A stretch of 39,451 nt of DNA from Bernardetia sp. (GTDB lineage Bacteria > Bacteroidota > Bacteroidia > Cytophagales > Bernardetiaceae). The first letter of the stretch is position 1. Each line of letters starts with the position of its first letter. Shown one piece after another: positions 26,639 through 34,247 of the stretch. The notes under the pieces are model-generated. The model was not told the origin of the DNA. It did no database searches and saw only the letters and a program-made list of their open reading frames with translations. The position numbers and the translations under genes were made by a program. The stretch spans positions 1 through 39,451 of the forward strand of contig NZ_JAHDIG010000012.1 in the NCBI RefSeq assembly GCF_020630935.1, given 5' to 3'.

Positions 26639-29600
26639 TCAAAAAAGTGCAGTGATCTGTATTCTTCCAATGTGAATAGCTGGTGTTTCTTCCGACTTTC
26701 TGCCCTCATACACCACGCTTAGTTGTAAGCCATTGAAGAGTTTTTGTTGGAGATTCAAATCCCACGTTATGTTTTGTCCTGCACGGAGAGCTTCCAAAAG
26801 TTCGTAACTGACAGGCGTATTGTTTTCTCCCTCAAAGTCAATATTCAAGTAGCGAAAACGTACATTAACCACCCTATCGCCTACTTTTGAGTAGCGCAAA
26901 TCACTTCTAAACTCATTTATCTGTGCATTTTCTTCTCCGAATGTATTTTGCTTTTGCTCAAAACGGTAGGCTGTTGTGAGTCGGAACGAGGTAGTGGGCT
27001 GCCACGCAATTTCAGCTTGTGGACGCAAAAGATTGAGGTTGTAGGTTCGGTTTTCTAAAAAATCAGAAGCATTGCTGCGTGTGCCAAGCATTATATTGGT
27101 TTTGGTAGCAATCGTTTTGGAAAGGCTTAGGCGAAAAACAGTTTCGAATTCTTCTATGTCTCGGCTTTCGAAGCCTCCTGCCAAAAGGTTTTTTTGTCTT
27201 GTATTGGTGTAGCGAAACTCTCCTCCCCATTTAGGATTGGTTCTGTTCAAAAACAAGACGTTTCGAAGCGCACTCTGCTCGCTCAGTACATTTTCTGGGT
27301 TATGTTCTGCAAAAGGCAAGAATCTTTTTTCAAAATTGCTTTCTGTGGTTTTGACCGTATTTTGAACTGAAAAAACAAGTGAAAATAGTTGTAAGGTTTT
27401 TTTGATAAATTTAGCTTTTTTACATTTTCTAGGAGGTGTAAGTGTGAGTTTGTAAATAAAATCAGTAGAAAATGCTGTCAAGTAAGTATTTGTAGGTGTA
27501 AAAACTTTGATAAAATTTCGCTCATCTGGATTGATAGCTTCGTAAAACTCTCCTAGTTGCTGAATGCCGTCTTCGTTGTCGTCTCGCCACGTATGTGTTC
27601 CCTGTGTTCCATCTACGCCAATAAAAGTAAATTCTCGTGCTGGTTCTCGCCCTGTAACCGTAGAATAGGTCAACTCTTGCCTCATCGCATGCTCAAAAAA
27701 ATCACTTCGCCAGTCTAGCCGTCCCATTAGCGTTTCGGTGTCTTCCAAGTTGAGCGTATCTATAAAATCTCTGTCGTATTCTAGTTTTCTGTATGTGGCA
27801 TTGAGTGCAATTTTCTGATTCGACTTTTTTCGTTCTATATTAAAACTCGTTTCGGCTTGTGCTGTCTGTGAGTTGGTAAAAGACTGAATAATTCCGTTTT
27901 TGGGTAGAAAATCCTCTCTAAAAGCATATTCAATCTTATAATTTGCTTTCTTGCTGCTATCTCCTTGAAACAAATAAAAACGGTGCTGCTCAAAATTCAT
28001 CAAAGACGAGGTAACCGAATCATTCAAACTAAACTGCTGTTTATCTACTGAATAATTATAAGCTGGAACGATATAATTATTTCTATACTGCAAATCGGCA
28101 TTGTAGCGAACCCAAGATACATTTTGAGGAGTTTCTAAAATAGCTACTTGGCTGTTTGGGATTGCTGAAGCGACCGAATTTTGAAAACTAGAGTTTCCTG
28201 TAAGCTGTGAAAACGAACCTGCCGACGTATTGGAAAAAGCTAAACTATTTTCTCCATTCAGATAAAAACCATTAGTAGAAAGCTGAAATTTCCCTAGTTT
28301 TTTATTAAAAATAAGCTGATGTTGCTGTCCTATGATGGCATTTTCTCGGTTTCGATAAGTAAAATTATATTCAAATTTGTTGTTTACGTTTTGTTCAATA
28401 GTTGTGAAGGCTTGCAAAATTTGGTCTTGTCCTCGTGGTGTACTGCCGTAAAAAGTAGGAAGTGTCCAGTCTCTATCAAATTCAATGTTTCTAAAACGGT
28501 CTATGGGTTCAAAGTTTTCGTTATCTAGTTCATAATCTATTCCATAACTCAGCTTATAATCTTTCTGAAAGACGAAATTTTTAAATGGTTTATCTTTCGT
28601 CTGAAATCCTACAAAAAAAGCATTTCCTTCATCATCTTGACTATCCAGTTCTGAAAAAAGGTTTACATCTCGCTTTGAAAAAGCTCCTTCTGCAAAAATA
28701 TGACTGTATTTATTGGGGGAAAAACTAACACCTGCATTAGTCAATCGTTTGGAATTGGGAGCAGGCAGCTGACGGATAGGCGCAAAATTTCCTTGATTAA
28801 TGCCTACAAAAATGTATTCTCGTCCGTTGGCTACGGCTTCGCCTAAATTATAATCACCTCTGTTTTGTCCGACTTCGGTAAAGGAAACAGTGTAAAATGT
28901 CTGATTTTCGTCGTTTTGTGTAGCTCTTTGAAAAATTTGATAGAATGAATTATCAATCAGCGTATCTTTTCGAATGTATAAAATTTGATTGACTGAAAAA
29001 TCTTCTACCTCTTCTGCACTTTCCACCACAGCAAGCGAAAGGCTATCACCAATATTTTCTAAAAGCCGTTGTCGTTCTTCCGAAATTTCAAAATTGATGG
29101 GTTGATTTTCATTGTCGCCTTCTCGGTAATTTTCTATAAAGACGTTCCACGACGATTTTTTGAGTTTATTTGGGTTTTGACTCTTGTTTCTTGTATTTTT
29201 ATTTCTTGAGGTAAAATTTACACTTGCACCCACATTGGAAATCGTACGATTATAAAACTGATTTGTATATTCAAATTCTACTCTGACACGAGAAAACTGT
29301 GTGATGATAATGTGAGGATTAAAGGTAATTTCGGCTGTATTATAATCAATAATGTAATCATAATTAAAACCACGCTGCAAAAGTTGCCCATCTAAAAAAA
29401 CCTTTTCCGAACCTGCTTGAATAATCACAAAACGTTCATTGTTTGCTCCCACAAGTCTGTACGCTCCCTGTACTCCCTCCTGCACAGGAAGCTGATAACT
29501 CTGAAACTGTCCTTTAGCTGCTGCCAAACCTATCTTTTGCTGTGTTGAAAAGGTAGAATCTCTCCCAAAATTAGTTTGTAACATTCCTCCTAAAACATTT

Positions 29601-30409
29601 TTATAAAAACGCATAAAATGAGGTTGTTCTTTTCCAATTCCTTGTCTTAAAACTACGTCTCCTGCCGTTAGGGTAGCGTTTTTGTGGCGAAGCTGTATCT
29701 GTATTCTATCAAACTGTTGAAGCTGCTGTGTATTTCCTTCGGGCTGAAAAGGTACATTTTGGTCAGATATAATGGCTGTGAGTTCTATTTCGTCTGTGAG
29801 TTTGCCTTCAAGTTGTAGGTTTAGATTAGAATTTACAAAAACATCTTGGCGATTGCCCACCGAAACGCCACGAGTAATACTTCCTGCCTTTTGCAAATTA
29901 GAGCTAAAAAGTTCTTGACGTTCTTCCAAAATGATGTTGTTTTTTTCTTCTTTTCTATCCACTGTATCAATGAAATTTTGCATTTTTGCTTGTTCATAAT
30001 CCTCTTGTGAACGCTTGAATGTCCAGTTTTTTATCTTGAAGGGAATAGTCTGATAACTGATTTTGATAGAATCTAATTTTATCCCTTTTGGAATAGAATC
30101 AAACAAAACAACCTGTTTTTCAAAGTCGTAGTTGGCTGTAATATTTATATCTCTAGTAGGAACAGAGGCAACGATAGGTTTTATTTCTAAGACTTCAATA
30201 GAAATAGGAGGAAGCGAATCAACTTGTTTTGTCCAAAAGGCTGTATATGTAGTTGCTTGGTTGGTGGAGACATCAATAACAGCGAGCCAAGTCGTTTTTT
30301 GAGAAAATGAATTTAGGGAATCTGTTTCTACCTCGTCTTTGTTTTGTTGTGCAAAAACGATTGTTGTGGAAATAAGTATGAAAAAGATGGGAAAAAAGAG
30401 GAGGCGCAT
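26639..30409 (-). CDS. Outer-membrane beta-barrel protein with a SprA-like signature
   Basis: Exported protein of 1256 residues with a signal peptide (LLFFPIFFILISTTIVFAQ). Near residues 180-250 it has GSITRGVSVGNRQDVFVNS, ISDQNVPFQPEGNTQQLQ and LTAGDVVLRQG, a pattern seen in SprA and related Bacteroidota outer-membrane proteins. It is half the length of SprA (the T9SS translocon, about 2400 residues), so it is not SprA itself. The C-terminal half alternates polar and aromatic residues as in membrane strands and ends IHIGRIQITALF, a typical barrel end. No TonB box or plug is evident. Hairpin copy D lies 22 nt upstream of its start codon. Function unknown; outer-membrane location is inferred. 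Confidence 0.8.
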   Translation of the reverse strand: MRLLFFPIFFILISTTIVFAQQNKDEVETDSLNSFSQKTTWLAVIDVSTNQATTYTAFWTKQVDSLPPISIEVLEIKPIVASVPTRDINITANYDFEKQVVLFDSIPKGIKLDSIKISYQTIPFKIKNWTFKRSQEDYEQAKMQNFIDTVDRKEEKNNIILEERQELFSSNLQKAGSITRGVSVGNRQDVFVNSNLNLQLEGKLTDEIELTAIISDQNVPFQPEGNTQQLQQFDRIQIQLRHKNATLTAGDVVLRQGIGKEQPHFMRFYKNVLGGMLQTNFGRDSTFSTQQKIGLAAAKGQFQSYQLPVQEGVQGAYRLVGANNERFVIIQAGSEKVFLDGQLLQRGFNYDYIIDYNTAEITFNPHIIITQFSRVRVEFEYTNQFYNRTISNVGASVNFTSRNKNTRNKSQNPNKLKKSSWNVFIENYREGDNENQPINFEISEERQRLLENIGDSLSLAVVESAEEVEDFSVNQILYIRKDTLIDNSFYQIFQRATQNDENQTFYTVSFTEVGQNRGDYNLGEAVANGREYIFVGINQGNFAPIRQLPAPNSKRLTNAGVSFSPNKYSHIFAEGAFSKRDVNLFSELDSQDDEGNAFFVGFQTKDKPFKNFVFQKDYKLSYGIDYELDNENFEPIDRFRNIEFDRDWTLPTFYGSTPRGQDQILQAFTTIEQNVNNKFEYNFTYRNRENAIIGQQHQLIFNKKLGKFQLSTNGFYLNGENSLAFSNTSAGSFSQLTGNSSFQNSVASAIPNSQVAILETPQNVSWVRYNADLQYRNNYIVPAYNYSVDKQQFSLNDSVTSSLMNFEQHRFYLFQGDSSKKANYKIEYAFREDFLPKNGIIQSFTNSQTAQAETSFNIERKKSNQKIALNATYRKLEYDRDFIDTLNLEDTETLMGRLDWRSDFFEHAMRQELTYSTVTGREPAREFTFIGVDGTQGTHTWRDDNEDGIQQLGEFYEAINPDERNFIKVFTPTNTYLTAFSTDFIYKLTLTPPRKCKKAKFIKKTLQLFSLVFSVQNTVKTTESNFEKRFLPFAEHNPENVLSEQSALRNVLFLNRTNPKWGGEFRYTNTRQKNLLAGGFESRDIEEFETVFRLSLSKTIATKTNIMLGTRSNASDFLENRTYNLNLLRPQAEIAWQPTTSFRLTTAYRFEQKQNTFGEENAQINEFRSDLRYSKVGDRVVNVRFRYLNIDFEGENNTPVSYELLEALRAGQNITWDLNLQQKLFNGLQLSVVYEGRKSEETPAIHIGRIQITALF

Positions 30410-30431
30410 TTTTTCATTGCTAATATCGCTA

Positions 30432-30464
30432 TCCTCAACGACGGTCTTGACCTCGTTGACGGTT
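30432..30464 (-). repeat. Hairpin-repeat copy D (full length)
   Basis: Reverse complement reads AACCGTCAACGAGGTC, AAG, ACCGTCGTTGAGGA; the two blocks are identical to copy E at 38031-38064. The arms pair as CC(G)TCAACGAGG with CCG(TCGTTGA)GG: seven contiguous pairs plus two flanking CC/GG pairs separated by single bulged G residues. It sits in the 5' region of the minus-strand outer-membrane gene. Confidence 0.85.
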
Positions 30465-30597
30465 AAAAAATAAAATAAATCTACTAAAATTTTCTTTCTA
30501 CCAAGTTATAAAAAATTATAACAACTCATTTGCCTTTTGTTTTTTTAGTAAATTTCAATTTTAGATTTTTTACTTATCAAACCTTCATACAAAACGA

Positions 30598-33189
30598 ATG
30601 AAATTAAAACTATTCCCTATTTTATCTTTATTTCTACTCTTTTCTTCCATTTCAGTTTTTGCTCAAAATCCTTCAAAAATTGAAAATTATTATTTTGAGA
30701 CTTTAAAAAAACAAAATCAAGACATAAAGTTTAACCCTGCTATCCCAACACCTAAACAGGTTTTGGGTTTTGAAATTGGCGACTGGCACGTTTCACACGA
30801 CAAACTCCTCTTTTATCTTCATACGATTGCTCAAGTATCAAATAGAGTGAGCATTGATACGATTGGTTTTACGCACGAACAGCGTCCTCTTATTCAATTA
30901 ATTATAACAAATCCTACAAATCAAAATAATTTAGAAGAGATTAGGAAAAAACATGTAGAGCTAACCAATCCAAATGCATCTGTAAGCACAGAAAATCTAC
31001 CTGTGGTGGTGTGGCAAGGATACAGTATTCACGGAAATGAAGCGAGTGGAAGCAATGCAGCACTTTTGTATGCCTATTATTTGGCTGCTGCTCAAGGAGA
31101 AAAAATTGAAAGCCAACTCAAAAATGCTATTATTATTCTTGACCCAAGTTTTAACCCAGACGGACTCAACCGTTTTGCCAGTTGGGTAAATATGCACAAA
31201 AGCCAGTCATTTGTAACTGACCCCAACCGGAGAGAAACTAATGAACCTTTTCCACGAGGACGAACAAATCATTATTGGTTTGATTTGAATAGAGACTGGT
31301 TGCCTGTACAGCAGCCTGAAAGTAAGGCAAGATTGAAGCGTTTTCACCAGTGGAAACCAAATATTTTGACAGACCATCACGAAATGGGAACAAACAGTAC
31401 ATTTTTCTTTCAACCAGGTGTGCCACAGCGCACAAACCCAATTACGCCACAAAAAAATCAAGAACTGACAGGTGAAATTGGAAAATTTCACGCTAATTTT
31501 TTAGATAATATTGGCTCGCTGTATTATACACAGCAAAGTTTTGATGATTTTTATTATGGAAAAGGCTCAACTTATCCAGATGTAAATGGCTCGGTAGGTA
31601 TTCTTTTTGAGCAAGCCAGCGCAAGAGGACATGCACAAGAGAGTCAAAATGGTGTGCTGACATTTGAATTTGCTATTAGAAATCAGCTCACTACTTCGCT
31701 TTCGACACTAGAAGCTGCTGTAAATCTTAGGAAAGAACTTTTAGACTATCAACAAAATTTCTATAAAACGGCTGCCGATTTTGCTCAAAATTCTGCTGAA
31801 AAAGGCTATTTGATTGGAGGAAAAAATGATATTCCACGTTTAGAGGCTCTTTTAAAGATTCTGGAAACACATCAGATTGATTTCTATCTTACCAAAAATG
31901 AAGTCCAAGAAAATCAAGGTAGAAATTCGGTTACTTTTTCAAATAAAAATGCTGTAGTCGTACCTATCAATCAAGCACAAGGTAGAATTGTAAAAGCTCT
32001 TTTCGATACGCCAAAAACCTTTAAAGACAGTATTTTTTATGATGTTTCGGCGTGGACATTTACTTATTCTTTTGGATTAGAACAAAAACGACTTTCTCAA
32101 AGTGAAGTTTCTAGCTTACAAGGAGAGAAAATAGCAGCATCTTATTTTTCCAAGAAATTCAAAGAAGAGAGTGCAGAAATTCAGAGAAGTGAAATAGGGT
32201 ATTTAATAGATTGGAAAAATTATTATGCACCAAAATTAGTAAATCAGTTGTTAGAAAATAGTCTGAATGTCAAAGTGAATGAAGAAGTATTTTCTTATCA
32301 AATAAATAACAAAATCGTAGAGTTTGATAGAGGAACTATTTTTGTTAAAGCACCAAACAATGAAAATGAAGCAGCTCAATTATTAGAAACACTAAAATCA
32401 GCAAAACAAAACCATTCTATTAAAATCACATCTTTAAAAACAGGTTTAACAGATGAAGGAATAGATTTGGGAAGTCCAAGTTTTCAGACGTTGAAGTTGC
32501 CTAAAGTTTTGATTGTAGTAGGCGAAGGAGTAGATTCGTATGAGGCTGGTGAAATGTGGCATTTATTGGATTTACGTTATGACATGAAAGTTTCACTTAT
32601 AGAAGCAAGTGATTTATCAAGAATTGATTTGCAGAATTATACGACTATTATTTTACCAAGTGGTTATCCTAGAGGACTAAACACGAATACTCTTGCAGAT
32701 TTTACACAGAATGGAGGAAAGCTGATTGCAGTCGGTTCGTCTATCAATTTTTTGAAGGGGAGTCAGTATTTCAATTTATCCCAAAAAGAAGGTAGTAGTT
32801 CAGAAATAAGACAACGTCTAAAATACGAAAATCAAAGTAACGACCGAGGAGCAAATTATATTGGTGGACTTATTTTGGAAGGAGAACTAGACCTTTCCAA
32901 TCCGATTGCTTTTGGTTACGAATCTGAAACGATTCGTGTTTTTAAGGATAATAGAATATTTTTAGAATATACAGAGAATCCGTATTCTATGCCTCTTGTT
33001 TATTCGCCAAATGCTGTTGTGAGTGGATATTCATCAAAGTCAAACAAAGAAAAGGTGCAAAATAGTGTTTCTATTATTTCAAAAAATGTAGGAAGAGGGA
33101 AATTTGTAGCTTTTGCAGATAATCCCAACTTTAGAGCATTTTGGTACGGAACAAATCGTTTATTTATCAACGCTATCTTTTTTCAATAA
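30598..33189 (+). CDS. Secreted M14 family zinc carboxypeptidase
   Basis: Exported metallopeptidase of 863 residues; signal peptide ends SVFAQ. Zinc ligands: HGNEAS (His145, Glu148) and the later His in LTDHHEMG (about 260); the substrate-binding FDLNRDW lies between them, and LTFEFAIRNQ (near 355) supplies the probable catalytic Glu. The C-terminal third (about 630-740, LPKVLIVVGEGVDSYEAGEMW, TTIILPSGYPRG) resembles a class I glutamine amidotransferase-like fold seen behind M14 domains in this phylum. There is no T9SS sorting domain, so it is probably periplasmic or released. It probably trims peptides for nutrition. Monocistronic, with a strong terminator. Confidence 0.9.
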   Translation: MKLKLFPILSLFLLFSSISVFAQNPSKIENYYFETLKKQNQDIKFNPAIPTPKQVLGFEIGDWHVSHDKLLFYLHTIAQVSNRVSIDTIGFTHEQRPLIQLIITNPTNQNNLEEIRKKHVELTNPNASVSTENLPVVVWQGYSIHGNEASGSNAALLYAYYLAAAQGEKIESQLKNAIIILDPSFNPDGLNRFASWVNMHKSQSFVTDPNRRETNEPFPRGRTNHYWFDLNRDWLPVQQPESKARLKRFHQWKPNILTDHHEMGTNSTFFFQPGVPQRTNPITPQKNQELTGEIGKFHANFLDNIGSLYYTQQSFDDFYYGKGSTYPDVNGSVGILFEQASARGHAQESQNGVLTFEFAIRNQLTTSLSTLEAAVNLRKELLDYQQNFYKTAADFAQNSAEKGYLIGGKNDIPRLEALLKILETHQIDFYLTKNEVQENQGRNSVTFSNKNAVVVPINQAQGRIVKALFDTPKTFKDSIFYDVSAWTFTYSFGLEQKRLSQSEVSSLQGEKIAASYFSKKFKEESAEIQRSEIGYLIDWKNYYAPKLVNQLLENSLNVKVNEEVFSYQINNKIVEFDRGTIFVKAPNNENEAAQLLETLKSAKQNHSIKITSLKTGLTDEGIDLGSPSFQTLKLPKVLIVVGEGVDSYEAGEMWHLLDLRYDMKVSLIEASDLSRIDLQNYTTIILPSGYPRGLNTNTLADFTQNGGKLIAVGSSINFLKGSQYFNLSQKEGSSSEIRQRLKYENQSNDRGANYIGGLILEGELDLSNPIAFGYESETIRVFKDNRIFLEYTENPYSMPLVYSPNAVVSGYSSKSNKEKVQNSVSIISKNVGRGKFVAFADNPNFRAFWYGTNRLFINAIFFQ

Positions 33190-33204
33190 CATCTAAGTTA
33201 CATC

Positions 33205-33253
33205 TCAAACTTCCCATAGCACATAGATTTTATGGTGGGAAGTTTGAATTTTT
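33205..33253 (+). terminator. Terminator of the M14 peptidase gene
   Basis: Perfect 12-bp stem TCAAACTTCCCA (33205-33216)/TGGGAAGTTTGA (33236-33247), 19-nt loop, then a T5 run. Confidence 0.88.
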
Positions 33254-33428
33254 GTTTTATCTAGCCAAAATGAGAAAGTTTTTAGCTTAATCAATAAATT
33301 TTAAAATAGAATAGCGAGCTATTGGATGAAAATAACGCAAATACAAGCTGAAATTTACTGTTTGTAGCTCAAAGAAATAGCTTTAAACAAGCTCTTAATT
33401 GATATAGCATAAAAATTTTCTTAAAAAA

Positions 33429-33442
33429 TTATGCACGCATAA
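33429..33442. promoter_or_regulatory. Palindrome, candidate MarR operator
   Basis: TTATGCACGCATAA is a perfect 6+6 inverted repeat with a 2-nt centre. It ends 11 nt before the -7 element at 33454, covering where the -33 element should be, as expected for a repressor operator. Confidence 0.4.
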
Positions 33443-33453
33443 CATTTTTTATG

Positions 33454-33461
33454 TACCTTTG
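33454..33461 (+). promoter_or_regulatory. -7 element upstream of the marR-type gene
   Basis: TACCTTTG is an exact TAnnTTTG match, giving a leader of about 110 nt. A second match, TAATTTTG at 33520-33527, would give a shorter leader; which is used cannot be told. Confidence 0.45.
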
Positions 33462-33579
33462 TTTATAGCCTTATACTTCGAAATTACCAAATAATAAACG
33501 GAATAAGAAATAGAAAAAGTAATTTTGATAATACGAAAACAAATTTCTCAATATATATCAGAAAAATAGTTTAATAGCA

Positions 33580-34155
33580 ATGAATAATAATGGCACTCAA
33601 GAACAAAGAAAAGAAGTAGAGAAAAACATTGAAGATAAAATAGACCAATCATTACGAAAAAAAAGACGTTCTGTCGATTTTGCTATCAAAGCTTCTTGGC
33701 TGGCTATTGCAAAAATGTATAATATGATAGGTGCAGAACACGGAATTACACACTCTACTGGATTTGTTTTGTTGAACATAGACCAAGAAAACGGCTCTCC
33801 TGCAACCAAAATAGCTCCGCTTATGGGAATGGAAGCTCGCTCACTGACACGTATTTTGAAGTCAATGGAAGAAGAAGGGCTTATTGTTCGTCAGAGTGAT
33901 ACCGAAGATAGAAGGAAAGTAATGATTTGCCTAACAAAAGAAGGAAAGCTAAGAAGAGAAGCAGCTAGGCAATCTGTAAAGACATTTAATAAGCAAATTT
34001 TTGACAAACTTTCTCCAGAGAAAATGGAACATTTTTTTGAGGTTATAGAACATATCAATAGAACAGCAGAAAGAAATTTATCACAAAAAAATGACTTTGT
34101 ACAGAATGTACGTCAAAAAGTAGAAGAAGCACAGAAAGATAACTTTCAAAAATAA
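33580..34155 (+). CDS. MarR family transcriptional regulator
   Basis: Winged-helix regulator of 191 residues. Helix-rich N-terminus (about 30-60), then the DNA-binding region: SPATKIAPLMGMEARSLTRI (recognition helix, about 70-90), LKSMEEEGLIVRQSDTEDRRKV with the wing arginines (DRRK) near 110, and CLTKEGKLRREAA. A long C-terminal helix suits dimerisation. It lies 92 nt upstream of fadN on the same strand, so it most likely controls fatty-acid degradation, perhaps sensing acyl-CoA (inference), and a palindrome at its own promoter suggests autoregulation. The N-terminus has a charged extension of about 25 residues beyond typical MarR proteins. Confidence 0.9.
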   Translation: MNNNGTQEQRKEVEKNIEDKIDQSLRKKRRSVDFAIKASWLAIAKMYNMIGAEHGITHSTGFVLLNIDQENGSPATKIAPLMGMEARSLTRILKSMEEEGLIVRQSDTEDRRKVMICLTKEGKLRREAARQSVKTFNKQIFDKLSPEKMEHFFEVIEHINRTAERNLSQKNDFVQNVRQKVEEAQKDNFQK

Positions 34156-34171
34156 AACGTAACTTAGAACT

Positions 34172-34192
34172 TAAGAGAAAACTCTTATGGTT
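34172..34192 (+). terminator. Weak terminator-like hairpin between the marR-type gene and fadN
   Basis: TAAGAG/CTCTTA 6-bp stem with a GAAAAC-type loop region, then TGG and T5. Weak; partial read-through into fadN is likely. Confidence 0.35.
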
Positions 34193-34247
34193 TTTAGTAA
34201 AAAAGATAACTTTTTAGATTTTAATTTAACTCCAAAACTATATTTTT

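Larger units (their letters stand above)
33190..33579. other. Intergenic region upstream of the marR-type gene
   Basis: 390 bp holding the terminator of the M14 gene (33205-33253), a stretch with no recognised feature (33254-33428), then a palindrome and -7 elements that probably drive the marR-type gene. Confidence 0.6.

Noticed and set aside
30505-30523. Inverted repeat GTTATAA/TTATAAC upstream of the M14 gene as an operator
   Set aside because: Short and purely AT-driven; no regulator gene nearby and no match to known sites.
61-33397. TTTAAACAAGCTCT at 61-74 and 33384-33397, and GCTACAAACA at 2949 and (inverted) 33361, as a second repeat family
   Set aside because: A 14-nt match is expected a few times by chance in 39 kb of AT-rich DNA and the flanks do not align well.
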